NCBI GenBank assembly: GCA_009780065.1
Contig: WRAS01000006.1
Coordinates: 1 to 64,000, forward strand
Length of the DNA stretch: 64,000 bases
Direction of reading: 5' to 3'
Source: Bacillota bacterium
GTDB taxonomy: Bacteria; Bacillota; Clostridia; Christensenellales; UBA1242
Both the position numbers and the translations under genes were made by a program. Below are positions 42,117 through 52,021 of the stretch, one piece after another (positions within the stretch are counted from its first letter, which is position 1; each line of letters begins with the position of its first letter). The notes beneath the pieces were generated by a model. That model saw only the letters and a list, made by a program, of their open reading frames with translations, was not told the DNA's origin and did not search any database.

Positions 42117-43541
42117 ATGGACTTTGGTAAAATGACAATTGACGAATACGTTAAAGGAATAAAGTCAAAAAAATTCGCGACAACAGATGCCGTGAAAACT
42201 TTTGTTGATAAATGCAAAGCGGATAAAAAGAATGCCGTTTTAGAAGTTTTTAATTCATGGTCAGAACGTGCAAAAGAAATTGACAAGATGATTGCAGACG
42301 GCGAAGACCCAGGTGAACTTGCAGGTGTTCCCATTATAATTAAAGACAATATTTGGTATAAAGGACATAAATGTGCAGCAGGTTCGAAGATGTTACAAGA
42401 TTTCATTGCGCCACAATCCGCATATGTTGTTAGATTGTTGTTAAAAGCGGGTGCCGTTATTATTGCGCGTTCCAACATGGATGAATTTGGAATGGGAAGT
42501 ACCGGACGCAACAGTGCGTTTGGACCTACATTGAATGCATTGTCAGACAAACATGTTGCAGGTGGCTCTAGCAGTGGGAGTGCGGTTGCACTTGCACTTG
42601 GGTATTGTTTGGCGGCACTTGGCACCGATACGGGTGGCAGTATGCGCTGCCCTGCTGCGTATAATGGTATTGTTGGAATGAAACCAAGTTATGGCGTTAT
42701 TTCGCGCTATGGTGTAATGGCATACGCAGGCAGCATCGAACAAGTTGGTGTATTTGGAAAAAATGTCGAAGATACCTTGACTGTTTTAAAACAAATTCGC
42801 GGACACGATACGTATGATATGACCACGGTACACAAAAAATTAGAAGACAAGAAATTTGATATAAAGAAATTGAAAATTGGTCGAATCAAAGAGGTCTGGG
42901 ATGGATATAAGAGTTCGCCATACTTTCCGATATATGAGAACATATTTACTACTTTTAAAAAAGCAGGCGCACAGATTGTGGATATCAGCATTTCAAATTT
43001 ATCGTTGGCGTTGCCGGCCTATTACATAATTTCATGCACCGAGGCTGCATCCAATATGTCACGTTTGGATGGTGTTAGATATACCAAAGCGGTGGATAGC
43101 GAATCCTTGGATGAGTTATATGTGAATTCGCGCACCAAATACCTAGGCGAGGAAGTTAAAAGGCGTATAATGCTGGGAAACTTTTTGGCGTGTGCAGGAC
43201 ATGAATCCAGTGAACTTTACAAAAAAGCAAAGATGGTGCAAAGCCATGTCGCGCAAGAAATTGCACATGCCTTTGAACAGTGCGACACAATTTTGATGCC
43301 ATCTATGACGGGTGAAGCGACATTATTGGATCAAGATAAATCCGACCCGGTTGCAGAGTATCTTGCGGATTTGTTCACAGTGCCATCTAACATTGCCGGT
43401 ATACCGACTATTTCGATTCCGTGCGGAGTGGGTGTTAACAAATTGCCGTTGGGTCTACAGATTTTGACACAGAAGTATAATGGCGGATTGATGTTTGATA
43501 TTGCAAAGTGGTTTGAAAAGAGCCAGAAGGAGGCAAGATGA
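42117..43541 (+). CDS. gatA: Amidotransferase subunit A (amidase)
   Basis: 474 residues. The amidase signature is GGSSSGSAVALALG with the catalytic Ser-cisSer-Lys triad (Lys in IIIKDNIW; cis-Ser and Ser in GGSMRCPAAYNG). GatA frees ammonia from Gln for GatB. ATG at 42117 has AAAAGGA upstream; a TTG two codons earlier is possible. Overlaps gatB by ATGA. Confidence 0.96.
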   Translation: MDFGKMTIDEYVKGIKSKKFATTDAVKTFVDKCKADKKNAVLEVFNSWSERAKEIDKMIADGEDPGELAGVPIIIKDNIWYKGHKCAAGSKMLQDFIAPQSAYVVRLLLKAGAVIIARSNMDEFGMGSTGRNSAFGPTLNALSDKHVAGGSSSGSAVALALGYCLAALGTDTGGSMRCPAAYNGIVGMKPSYGVISRYGVMAYAGSIEQVGVFGKNVEDTLTVLKQIRGHDTYDMTTVHKKLEDKKFDIKKLKIGRIKEVWDGYKSSPYFPIYENIFTTFKKAGAQIVDISISNLSLALPAYYIISCTEAASNMSRLDGVRYTKAVDSESLDELYVNSRTKYLGEEVKRRIMLGNFLACAGHESSELYKKAKMVQSHVAQEIAHAFEQCDTILMPSMTGEATLLDQDKSDPVAEYLADLFTVPSNIAGIPTISIPCGVGVNKLPLGLQILTQKYNGGLMFDIAKWFEKSQKEAR

Positions 43542-44962
43542 AATACGACGTAGTTATTGGATTGGAGATACATGCGGAACTTAATACAAATACAAAGTTG
43601 TTTTGTGGGTGTGCGAATGATACAAATTCGCCCGCAAACACCAATGTTTGCCCAATGTGTCTTGCGATGCCAGGGGCAATTCCTATTGTAAATAAAGCCG
43701 CAATTGAAAAGATTATTATGGCTGGTCATGCATTTGACTGTGTTATCAACGAAAAGGTTTTTTTTGAACGCAAGCATTATTTTTACCCTGACTTGCCTGC
43801 TGGGTATCAGATTTCTCAGTTGGCGATGCCACAGTGCATTGGTGGGCACGCCAATTTGAAAAACGGCAAGCGAATTCGTCTGAACCGAATTCATCTTGAA
43901 GAAGATGCAGGAAAAAGTATGCATGACGAGGTTAACCAAGAAACTTTGATTGATTTGAATCGTGCGGGGGTGCCGTTGATTGAGATGGTTACCGAACCAG
44001 ATATTTCATCCAGCCAAGATGCCATGGAATTTTTGGAAGAAGTCCGTTCACGTTTAACATTTGCAGGCGTTGCATTTTGTAAAATGGAAGAAGGCGGAAT
44101 GCGCTGTGACGTGAACATTTCATTAAAGCCGTCAGGATCAAAGAAACTTGGGAATCGGATTGAGATGAAAAATTTGAACTCGTTCAAGATGGTGGGGCGC
44201 GCGATTGAGTATGAAATTAAACGTCAATCTAGTGTCTTGGATGATGGTGGTGTTGTTAGTGTAGAAACCCGTAAATGGAATGATGGGCGCGGTGTAAGTT
44301 TGCCTATGCGAAGAAAAAGTGGTGAGGCGGATTATCGTTACTTTGCCGATCCAGACCAGCCAGTTATAAGTATTCCAACAAAAGAGATAGAAAGATTAAA
44401 GAAGGCGTTGCCCCGTCTTGCACATGAATGGAGAAATGAATTGTCAAAGATGGGATTGACCGATTATGATGCCGATATTTTGACACGCGATAAGGTCTTT
44501 TTGCAATTTTATATGGAGAATTTAAATCTTTTAAACGAACCGAAGAAGGTCGCGAATTGGTTGATTACAGATGTACTAGCACGTTGTGAGAACTTTCGTG
44601 TGTTGATCTCACCAAAACAGTTTGTTGATGTAATCAAATTAGTAGATTTAAAGAAAATTTCTAAAAAGAACTCTCTTGATTTAATTGATGCAATTTGGGG
44701 AACAGATAAAGATGCCGAAAAGTGTGCAAACGAATTAAAAATTCTTGGTGGCATTGGCGCAAGCGACATTGAGAAGATTGTAAATGACTTGGTAAAACAA
44801 AACCAAAAGGCGGTTGCAGACTATACGACCACACCAGACAAAGTTGTAAATTTCTTTATGGGTCAAGTTATGAAAATAACCCAAGGTAAGGCGGATTCTG
44901 TGTTAACAAAAGAAATTGTTATAAAAAAGGCGTCTTCGACGCGTTCTGACGAACGCCTATAA
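43538..44962 (+). CDS. gatB: Amidotransferase subunit B
   Basis: 474 residues. The N-terminal GIEIHAEL motif (GLEIHAEL here), the CPMCLAMPGA and YPDLPAGYQISQ segments, RGVSLPMRRKSGEADYRYF, and a C-terminal YqeY-like tail domain are typical. GatB phosphorylates the acyl-tRNA and passes it through the ammonia channel. AGGAGG site; ATGA overlap with gatA. The last codons lie within the terminator hairpin. Confidence 0.96.
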   Translation: MKYDVVIGLEIHAELNTNTKLFCGCANDTNSPANTNVCPMCLAMPGAIPIVNKAAIEKIIMAGHAFDCVINEKVFFERKHYFYPDLPAGYQISQLAMPQCIGGHANLKNGKRIRLNRIHLEEDAGKSMHDEVNQETLIDLNRAGVPLIEMVTEPDISSSQDAMEFLEEVRSRLTFAGVAFCKMEEGGMRCDVNISLKPSGSKKLGNRIEMKNLNSFKMVGRAIEYEIKRQSSVLDDGGVVSVETRKWNDGRGVSLPMRRKSGEADYRYFADPDQPVISIPTKEIERLKKALPRLAHEWRNELSKMGLTDYDADILTRDKVFLQFYMENLNLLNEPKKVANWLITDVLARCENFRVLISPKQFVDVIKLVDLKKISKKNSLDLIDAIWGTDKDAEKCANELKILGGIGASDIEKIVNDLVKQNQKAVADYTTTPDKVVNFFMGQVMKITQGKADSVLTKEIVIKKASSTRSDERL

Positions 44963-44972
44963 TACCTTTTTT
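44924..44972 (+). terminator. Terminator overlapping the gatB 3' end
   Basis: AGGCGT / ACGCCT stem with an inner CGTCTTCGACG hairpin, then a T run at 44967-44972. The stem encodes the last residues of GatB and its stop. A second hairpin with AAAAAAATGC / GCATTTTTT follows at 45038-45088. Confidence 0.55.
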
Positions 44973-45115
44973 GTGCCGTTTTGTTTGTTGCTGTCACAAC
45001 ATCTAACTGAAAAATCTGGCGATTTTTCCTGTGTCATAAAAAAATGCGAGCAAAATCGCGTTTGAATTCAAATTTGGTAGCATTTTTTAGACATCAAAGA
45101 AAACGTTTATTAATT

Positions 45116-45141
45116 AAAAAGAGTGCCCACGCACTCTTTTT
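45116..45141 (-). terminator. Intrinsic terminator of the ABC transporter gene
   Basis: AAAAAGAGTGC / GCACTCTTTTT stem around a short loop, after the ABC gene stop at 45154. The 190-nt gap from gatB to here holds hairpins only. Confidence 0.85.
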
Positions 45142-45153
45142 AAAATGTAATTT

Positions 45154-47457
45154 TTATTCATCACGTAGGACTTTGGCGACGTCTTGGCGACTGGTTATGA
45201 GTGCTGGGAGAATGCTGGTAACTAGGCCGACTGCGAGACCTAGACCAAGCACCAATAGCGTGTTTTGCCATGTGATTAACAGCAACCCAAGACCCGCTGC
45301 ACGTTCAATTATGACGCCAACAGGCCATAACAATATTAGACCAATTGTTATACCCACCAATGCCGCCACAAGACCAATCATAAGGTATTCAAGTATTACA
45401 AGGAATGTAACACGTGTGCGACCTGTGCCTAAACTTCGAAGAATTGCAATTTCTATGGCACGTTCACGTACCGTTGTCCAAACAATGATACCCAACATTA
45501 TTGTTGCAATTGAAAGAGCGATTACGGAGAATATTGCAAGTACACTGATGATTCCATTTATTATATCTCCTAGTGCTTGCGATGGGTCGGTTAGAAATAC
45601 AAAATCCCAACTTTGGTAGTTAAAGTTTTCCACGAAATTTTCGATACCTCGGATGCCATCAAAGCCGTTAGCAAAAATGTGAATCATTATTGCCGAGTTA
45701 TTAAAGCCAAGCATAGACAATATTGTTTGACCCTGTGCCATCGAGATTGGTGAATTATCAAGTACGCTGTGGAAATCAGTTTGGTCGATGCGGGCAATTT
45801 GCTCCAACACTACGTCACTTTGTGCGTTGACAAAGATTACATCATTGGCAAGTTCCCTTAGGTAGGCAAAGCCTGGTGCGAATATATTAACGTTAGTATA
45901 GTTATTTTTACGGATGATACCGACGACATCTATGTCAAAAAAGTCGCCTGTTATACCAACAGAGTTATAAAAAGAATCCAATACAGGGTCACCATCATCA
46001 AATGCACGGATGAAATTGCCTGTGACATCTTGGACAAAATAGTCATCATTCCCAATCCATACAAATCGCATGTCTTGAATAAGGTCATCAAAATCATTAA
46101 CAGAGTTTGCGGTAAAACCAAATGGGCGGACACTGGACAAATTTATTCTGTTAAATTCGTCCACCACCAACAATATTTCATTGGCTTGCTGCGGCCATTC
46201 ACCATGGATAAGATCATAGTGATATTGCACAGCGTCCATGTTAAAGATTTCTTGGAACCCAAGTTCACTTCCCTGCCACTGTGAGACAAATGTTGGAGTC
46301 TCGCGCACAAGGAGATTAAATTCAAGAGCACGGGTAAATAACATTGCATTGTAGTACTCTGTGTTCAAGTCTCCATTTTCAAGTTGTGCTTGGAAACTTT
46401 GGGGGATGAGACGTTCGAATCTGGCGGTTGGTTGGTTAAAGTCAATGACACTGATTCTGTGTGAATTGAAATTTGCGGAACCCGCCGAAGGCATGTATGT
46501 TCCGGTTACCAAATTAAAAGACGTAGGAGTTGCAGAAATCAATACCGGCATATTAAGGTTGTCCTTGCGAACGGTGTCCAGATAATAACCAAACCCCGCC
46601 TGTAATGCGAGTAATATGGATAATGCCGCAATCCCAAGTGCAGTCGAAAATGCAACCATGGCTGTGATGAATTTTTTAGATGACATGTGTCGCACAGCAA
46701 GGGAAAAAGTTGAAACAAAACCAATACCTGGTACGCGGTCTGGTTTTGTTAGTGGTTCGAATTGTTTTACTGGTTTACGTTCTTGACGCAGTTGTCTGTC
46801 ACCGATTACTTTTCCTTTTTTAAGTTCCACGACGCGGTCAGAATATTTTTCAGCAAAGGTTTTGTTATGGGTGACCATGATTACCAAGCGCTTTTTAGAG
46901 ACCTCGCGCAGAATACGCATAATTTCGTCCGCAGTTTCTTCGTCCAGATTCCCGGTTGGTTCGTCCGCCAGAACGATGCTTGGGTTTTTGACGATGGCGC
47001 GCGCGATTTCAACACGTTGAATTTCACCCGCGGAAAGGTGGGTAACAACCTTATGTTCGTGTTCGGCAAGACCAACTATTCCAAGGGCTTCGCGTGCCAG
47101 GTGCATAGATTCCTCGTTCTTTTTACCAAGGACCTGGAGCGATAGCATTACATTTTCTACGGTTGTCAGATGGTGAATTGTTGTGTCCTTTTGAAACACG
47201 AAACCTACGTGCTTTGCACGATAAGCATTCCAGTCACGTGCAGAATAGTCAACGGTACATATCCCATTAATTTCCAGCACACCCGAGTTATATCCGTCTA
47301 AACCACCAATGATGTTAAGAAGACTGGTTTTACCTGAGCCACTTTTACCAATGATTGAAACCAATCCAGTTTGACCAAAAGAAAGGGACACATTATCCAA
47401 CGCGGTTACAGGTGGCGTTTCTTTGTAAATTTTTGTAAGATTCCTTAGTTTAAGCAT
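45154..47457 (-). CDS. ABC transporter, ATPase fused to FtsX/MacB-type permease
   Basis: 767 residues from the ATG at 47457 (GGGGGA site). Residues 1-225 are an ABC ATPase of the MacB/LolD type: Walker A GKSGSGKTSLLN, signature LSAGEIQRVEIARA, Walker B IVLADEPTGNLD. A membrane helix near residue 270 starts a periplasmic-type MacB core of about 350 residues outside the cell, then three helices of the FtsX domain (residues about 640-767, with IEIAILRSLGTGR). One polypeptide thus makes a complete half-transporter, likely a mechanotransmission exporter of peptide, lipid or drug. Confidence 0.9.
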   Translation of the reverse strand: MLKLRNLTKIYKETPPVTALDNVSLSFGQTGLVSIIGKSGSGKTSLLNIIGGLDGYNSGVLEINGICTVDYSARDWNAYRAKHVGFVFQKDTTIHHLTTVENVMLSLQVLGKKNEESMHLAREALGIVGLAEHEHKVVTHLSAGEIQRVEIARAIVKNPSIVLADEPTGNLDEETADEIMRILREVSKKRLVIMVTHNKTFAEKYSDRVVELKKGKVIGDRQLRQERKPVKQFEPLTKPDRVPGIGFVSTFSLAVRHMSSKKFITAMVAFSTALGIAALSILLALQAGFGYYLDTVRKDNLNMPVLISATPTSFNLVTGTYMPSAGSANFNSHRISVIDFNQPTARFERLIPQSFQAQLENGDLNTEYYNAMLFTRALEFNLLVRETPTFVSQWQGSELGFQEIFNMDAVQYHYDLIHGEWPQQANEILLVVDEFNRINLSSVRPFGFTANSVNDFDDLIQDMRFVWIGNDDYFVQDVTGNFIRAFDDGDPVLDSFYNSVGITGDFFDIDVVGIIRKNNYTNVNIFAPGFAYLRELANDVIFVNAQSDVVLEQIARIDQTDFHSVLDNSPISMAQGQTILSMLGFNNSAIMIHIFANGFDGIRGIENFVENFNYQSWDFVFLTDPSQALGDIINGIISVLAIFSVIALSIATIMLGIIVWTTVRERAIEIAILRSLGTGRTRVTFLVILEYLMIGLVAALVGITIGLILLWPVGVIIERAAGLGLLLITWQNTLLVLGLGLAVGLVTSILPALITSRQDVAKVLRDE

Positions 47458-47526
47458 TTCCAATTCCCCCAAGAATTTTCTAATACATATAGTATATATT
47501 AAACGTAAAATTATATTTTAGCAAAC

Positions 47527-47548
47527 GAAAAAGGCTATGCTGCCTTTC
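47527..47548 (-). terminator. Intrinsic terminator of recA
   Basis: AAAGGC / GCCTTT stem followed by TTTTTCG in the recA direction, downstream of the recA stop at 47555. Confidence 0.7.
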
Positions 47549-47554
47549 CGCGGA

Positions 47555-48622
47555 TTACTCACTTTCCTTTTTTTCTTTCTTTGTTGGTTTGTCTTCCAGT
47601 CTTTCTTTTGCTTTTGCAAGGATTTCGTTGCAAAGGTCTGGGTTGGCCTCTAGGAATGTTTTGGTATTTTCACGCCCTTGACCAATCTTGTCACCGTTGT
47701 ATGAGAACCATGCACCGCTCTTTTCAATTATGCCATGTTGCAACGCCATGTCTATGATACAACCTTCGCGACTGATACCCTTTCCAAACATGATTTCAAA
47801 TTCCGCAAGTTTGAACGGAGGCGCGAGTTTATTTTTAACGACCTTTATTTTGGTTTTGTTACCGGTTATATTTTCCTCGCCATCCTTTGTTTCCTTTATG
47901 CTACCGATGCGGCGGACGTCTAAACGCACACTGGCATAGAATTTAAGTGCCTTTCCACCTGGGGTTGTTTCAGGACTCTGCCCCGGCATCATCACACCAA
48001 TTTTTTCACGAAGTTGATTAATAAAAATAATTGAACAGTTTGTTTTGTGTGTGAGAGGAGTCAGTTTACGCAGGGCTTGGCTCATAAGACGAGCTTGGAG
48101 ACCTACGTGTGTGTCACCTATGTCGCCCTCTATTTCTTGGCGTGGAGTAAGTGCAGCGACACTGTCCACAACTACCAAATCCACCACACCGCTGGAAATA
48201 AGTTTTTCTGCGATATCCAAACCTTGGTCACCAGAGTCTGGTTGTGAGATTATAAGTTCGCTAAGAACTACACCTAGTTTCTCAGCATAGATTGGATCTA
48301 ATGCGTGCTCGGCATCAATAAATGCGCAGGTAAGACCCATTTTTTGAGCCTCGGCCACCACGTGCAGGGAGACTGTTGTTTTACCACTGCTCTCTGGTCC
48401 GTAGATTTCTGTTATACGACCGCGAGGAATACCGCCAATACCAAGTGCGAAATCCAATGTCAAACATCCGGATGGTATTACGTCAACGTTTTTAATAATA
48501 GGTCCATCGCTCATTTTCATTATTGCGCCTTTTCCATATGCCTTTTCAATAAGGGCGAGAGCCTGGTTAAGTGCCTTTGTCTTTTCGTTTGTAGATTCGG
48601 GTTTTTCTTTTGCTGTTGCCAT
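47555..48622 (-). CDS. recA: Recombinase RecA
   Basis: 355 residues. Walker [10 protein letters not shown], Walker [15 protein letters not shown], the L1/L2 DNA loops ([23 protein letters not shown]) and a charged acidic/Lys C-tail are all present. RecA drives strand exchange and SOS induction. A GAGGAG site lies 12 nt before the ATG, a wider gap than usual. Follows pgsA by 6 nt. Confidence 0.98.
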   Translation of the reverse strand: MATAKEKPESTNEKTKALNQALALIEKAYGKGAIMKMSDGPIIKNVDVIPSGCLTLDFALGIGGIPRGRITEIYGPESSGKTTVSLHVVAEAQKMGLTCAFIDAEHALDPIYAEKLGVVLSELIISQPDSGDQGLDIAEKLISSGVVDLVVVDSVAALTPRQEIEGDIGDTHVGLQARLMSQALRKLTPLTHKTNCSIIFINQLREKIGVMMPGQSPETTPGGKALKFYASVRLDVRRIGSIKETKDGEENITGNKTKIKVVKNKLAPPFKLAEFEIMFGKGISREGCIIDMALQHGIIEKSGAWFSYNGDKIGQGRENTKTFLEANPDLCNEILAKAKERLEDKPTKKEKKESE

Positions 48623-48628
48623 TAATTA

Positions 48629-49390
48629 TTAATTCTCCTCTTTTGATTCAATTGTTTTAACTATCTTGTTATATTTATTAACGTATATTACGCAAGATAC
48701 GATAGTAAGTATGGTCGCAGAAATCATAGCAAACCAAGCGACGTAGCGATAGATGTCAAAGAACATTCCAAGCCCCAAAATTGACGGGTCCATGTTGTAG
48801 TCCGCAGCATAGAACAGAAACATACCAAGTGCGAGGAACTGTAGCATAGTTTTAATCTTTGCAGTTTTATCTGCCGGTATTGTTATGCCTTTTGTAGCAG
48901 CCAGTTGGCGAATAATGTTCACGATATAATCGCGCGCAAGCGGGATAAAAATTATAAGCGCAGCCGCGAATACAGGCAGGAATCTGTCAAAGTCGGCGTC
49001 ACCGAGAATTTGTGCATCGGTCACGATAAGTACAAACGCAGATAGGGTAAGTACCTTGTCCACGATGGGATCCAATAATTTTCCCGTGTCTGTGACTTGG
49101 TTATGTTTGCGTGCGATATAGCCATCCAGCCAGTCAGTTACACACGCAACAGCAAACAAAATAAAAGCAATAAGCTTGCCGTAGAAAAAGAAAAAGTCAC
49201 TACCCACGAATTCGATTGCACCTATGTAAAAAAATAAAATTAGTGGCACGAATGCAAGGCGTATGTATGTAATCTTGGTTGCGAGTGTGGAATTCGTCCA
49301 CCATCCAAAAATGCCTGCTTTGCCATCTTTATCCGTTTTAATAGTTTTGATTTCTTGGTTCGTGTTTATGATTTGCGTTTCGGTACTCAT
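48629..49390 (-). CDS. pgsA: CDP-diacylglycerol-glycerol-3-phosphate phosphatidyltransferase
   Basis: 253 residues with a hydrophilic N-terminal extension of about 30 residues. The CDP-alcohol phosphatidyltransferase motif reads DWLDGYIARKHNQVTDTGKL and continues LDPIVDKVL, matching D-x2-DG-x2-AR-x8-G-x3-D-x3-D. Six helices. It makes phosphatidylglycerol phosphate. No Shine-Dalgarno; TAAATT lies 6 nt before the ATG. pgsA next to recA is common in Bacillota. Confidence 0.92.
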   Translation of the reverse strand: MSTETQIINTNQEIKTIKTDKDGKAGIFGWWTNSTLATKITYIRLAFVPLILFFYIGAIEFVGSDFFFFYGKLIAFILFAVACVTDWLDGYIARKHNQVTDTGKLLDPIVDKVLTLSAFVLIVTDAQILGDADFDRFLPVFAAALIIFIPLARDYIVNIIRQLAATKGITIPADKTAKIKTMLQFLALGMFLFYAADYNMDPSILGLGMFFDIYRYVAWFAMISATILTIVSCVIYVNKYNKIVKTIESKEEN

Positions 49391-49420
49391 AAACTTAATT
49401 TATCACATTTGGTAAAAAAC

Positions 49421-51961
49421 TCAAAGCGTTTCTTTTATCTCGATATCAACTTTTAGTTCAACGGATAGTTTAATTACTTTTTCCATTTCATTTTTTACAA
49501 GGTCAGATATCTGGTTAATTTCGTCTGGTGGGCAATCAAAAACCAATTCATCGTGGACTTGGGCGATTATTAGAGATTTCATTTTTTTGGATTTCATTTG
49601 GTCAAAGATTCGAACCATTGCCATTTTAACTATATCCGCGGCACTGCCCTGCATTGGCATGTTCATCGCAACACGTGTGCCGAATTGAACAGTTTGGTGG
49701 TTTTGACTGGAAATCTCGGGGATGTACCTTCGACGCCCCATGATTGTTTTGACATAACCCTTTTCAATTGCAAAGTCACGGCAACTGTCCAAATATGATT
49801 TGATTTTTGGGAATTGGTCAAAATATTTTTGAATAAACAGTGCAGCATCACTTGTAGAGACGTTTATACTTTGTGACAAACCATAGGCACTGAGTCCGTA
49901 GACGATACCAAAGTTTACTGCCTTTGCATATCGACGTAGTTTATTGTCCGTGGAACCGAATATTTTAAGTGCGGTTTGAGTGTGTATGTCTTGACCGGAT
50001 TGGAATGAGGCAATCATATTTTCGTCTTTGGACAGATGCGCAAGAATTCTAAGTTCAATTTGGGAATAATCCGCACACAAAAGTTTACCGCCATCAAAAC
50101 GACTGGTGAATATTTTTCTGACACGGTCGGATGAGTCACTTCGCTTAGGGATATTTTGGATATTAGGTTCGCTGGAAGAAAGTCTGCCTGTCACTGTTCC
50201 AGTATTATTGAACGTTGTGTGAACCAATCCATCTTCGCGCATATGTGATTTAAAACTCTGGACGAATCCAGATTGCAGTTTAAAAAGATGGCGATAGCGC
50301 AAGATTAGCGGAACCACCGGATGATGATCTTTAATCTTTTGCAAGGTTTCCTCGTTTGTTGAATAACCTGTTTTTGTTTTGACGACTGTTTGCAATCCAA
50401 GTCTTTTAAACAAAATATCACCCAGAACTTTTGGCGAATTTATGTTGAATGTTTCGCCGATCTTGGCATAAATTTCATTGGAAATATCGTTAATTTCTGT
50501 GGAGAGTTCTCCTGCAACCTCTGTTAAGGTTTGTAGATTAACTTTGACGCCATTGTTTTGCATCTCCAATAAAACATCCACCATCAGCAGTTCCATGTCA
50601 TGATAAAGTTCCCACATACCAACAGAGCGCAGTTTTGTTTCATAATCAACCGAAAAAAGCGCAGCAGCATTGCCAGGCAAAATATCTGTTATGCGTTCAA
50701 TATTCGTACGCGATGTCAGCAAGTGAAAATATAACTTTGCATCCAGTTTCACGTTGTAAAGTTTGATGTTACGTGTGGCGAGAAGTTCTTTGAATCCCTT
50801 GGAATCAAATACCAGTTTTTCGCAATCGCCTTCTAAGATTGGTGCAAGAGTTAAAAGAATTTGTTCAAAATCAATACCACCATCCAACATGTTCATAAAG
50901 ACAGTTATTTTGTGTTCGCTGCCTACATCTGTGGCAAGATAAAAGGCAGATTGATCGTATGATATTGCGATTTGTTTTTTATCAAAAGTTTTAACATATG
51001 ATTCAAGCGTGGATAAATCTTTGATTTCATATTGAGTCACCGCAATTGGTTTTTGTATTTCAGTAGGCGTAGTCGCAAACTCGTCCGCCCATATGTTTTT
51101 TCGCTTTAATAATGATTTAAATCCACGTTCCGCGAATGCATCAAAAACAGGTTTTTCCAAAGGAAATCTAAGTGCAAAGTCGTTAAGGCGTAATTCTATT
51201 GGTACACTAGTGTTAATGGTTGCAAGAATTTTGCTTTTGAATACGTTATCACGACTGGATTCTAGTTTTTGCCTGGTTGATTCCTTTATAGTTGCAAGCG
51301 AATTGTACAAGTTTTCAATGTTGCCAAAGTCTTGGATAAGTTGCATTGCGGTTTTTTCGCCTATACCCGCGGCCCCCGGTATGTTGTCGGATTTATCGCC
51401 TTGGAGTGCCTTTATATCGATGATTTGATTTGGCGTTACCCCCATTTCGGCTTTCACTCTCTCTGTCGTCCAAATGTCTGTATTTGTTACACCAGTCTTG
51501 GTAAGATGCAGTTCTGTTTTATCATCCACAAGTTGAAACGCGTCGCGATCCGCGGTGAGAATAATTGCCGATGCCAGATTACGCTTTGCAAGCGTACCGA
51601 TGATATCGTCAGCCTCGAACCCCTGTTTTTCCAGTATTTTGATGTTCATTATTTCCAGTAATTTTTTCAAGTCACCAAGTTGTACCGCCAAGTCATCTGG
51701 CATTCCTTTTCTGGTTGCCTTGTAGTCTGAGCATATTTCATGGCGGAAAGTCTTTCCACGTACATCAAATGTGACCACAAGATGCGTTGGGCGGATGTCT
51801 TCCAGACCGCGGAATAGCATATTCAAAAAGCCGTAAGTGGCGTTGGTAGGCATACCATTATGACTGAGTTCATTTGAACCGGTTCCAAATGCGTAATAAG
51901 CGCGATTCAACAGTGAGTTGCCGTCGATTACCAGTAATTTTTCCATAAGCCAGTGTAACAT
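49421..51961 (-). CDS. polA: DNA polymerase I
   Basis: 846 residues from the first ATG at 51961. N-terminal FEN-like 5'-3' exonuclease (MEKLLVIDGNSLLNRAYYAF, TADRDAFQLV, LQGDKSDNIPGAAGIGEKTA) is followed by a region where the proofreading 3'-5' exonuclease acidic residues (DxE) are not seen, so it is probably inactive. The polymerase motifs LLCADYSQIELRILAHL (A), KAVNFGIVYGLS (B) and AQVHDELVFD (C) are intact. Start: TATAAT ends 9 nt before 51961 and there is no Shine-Dalgarno at the internal ATG 51946, so either may be used. Confidence 0.95.
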   Translation of the reverse strand: MLHWLMEKLLVIDGNSLLNRAYYAFGTGSNELSHNGMPTNATYGFLNMLFRGLEDIRPTHLVVTFDVRGKTFRHEICSDYKATRKGMPDDLAVQLGDLKKLLEIMNIKILEKQGFEADDIIGTLAKRNLASAIILTADRDAFQLVDDKTELHLTKTGVTNTDIWTTERVKAEMGVTPNQIIDIKALQGDKSDNIPGAAGIGEKTAMQLIQDFGNIENLYNSLATIKESTRQKLESSRDNVFKSKILATINTSVPIELRLNDFALRFPLEKPVFDAFAERGFKSLLKRKNIWADEFATTPTEIQKPIAVTQYEIKDLSTLESYVKTFDKKQIAISYDQSAFYLATDVGSEHKITVFMNMLDGGIDFEQILLTLAPILEGDCEKLVFDSKGFKELLATRNIKLYNVKLDAKLYFHLLTSRTNIERITDILPGNAAALFSVDYETKLRSVGMWELYHDMELLMVDVLLEMQNNGVKVNLQTLTEVAGELSTEINDISNEIYAKIGETFNINSPKVLGDILFKRLGLQTVVKTKTGYSTNEETLQKIKDHHPVVPLILRYRHLFKLQSGFVQSFKSHMREDGLVHTTFNNTGTVTGRLSSSEPNIQNIPKRSDSSDRVRKIFTSRFDGGKLLCADYSQIELRILAHLSKDENMIASFQSGQDIHTQTALKIFGSTDNKLRRYAKAVNFGIVYGLSAYGLSQSINVSTSDAALFIQKYFDQFPKIKSYLDSCRDFAIEKGYVKTIMGRRRYIPEISSQNHQTVQFGTRVAMNMPMQGSAADIVKMAMVRIFDQMKSKKMKSLIIAQVHDELVFDCPPDEINQISDLVKNEMEKVIKLSVELKVDIEIKETL

Positions 51962-51984
51962 AGGCGTGTAATTATAACTAGCAT

Positions 51985-52013
51985 TTGCAAAATTATTTTG
52001 TTTCTGGTATTAT
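51985..52013 (+). promoter_or_regulatory. Leaderless-type promoter of typA
   Basis: TTGCAA (51985-51990), 17 nt, TATTAT (52008-52013), 8 nt to the ATG at 52022. It lies back to back with the polA -10 box (51971-51976). Confidence 0.7.
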
Positions 52014-52021
52014 GGTTGGTT

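Noticed and set aside
43331..43939. 202-codon minus ORF across the gatA-gatB junction
   Set aside because: Antisense to two confidently assigned genes, no start signal, low-complexity aromatic and Cys content.
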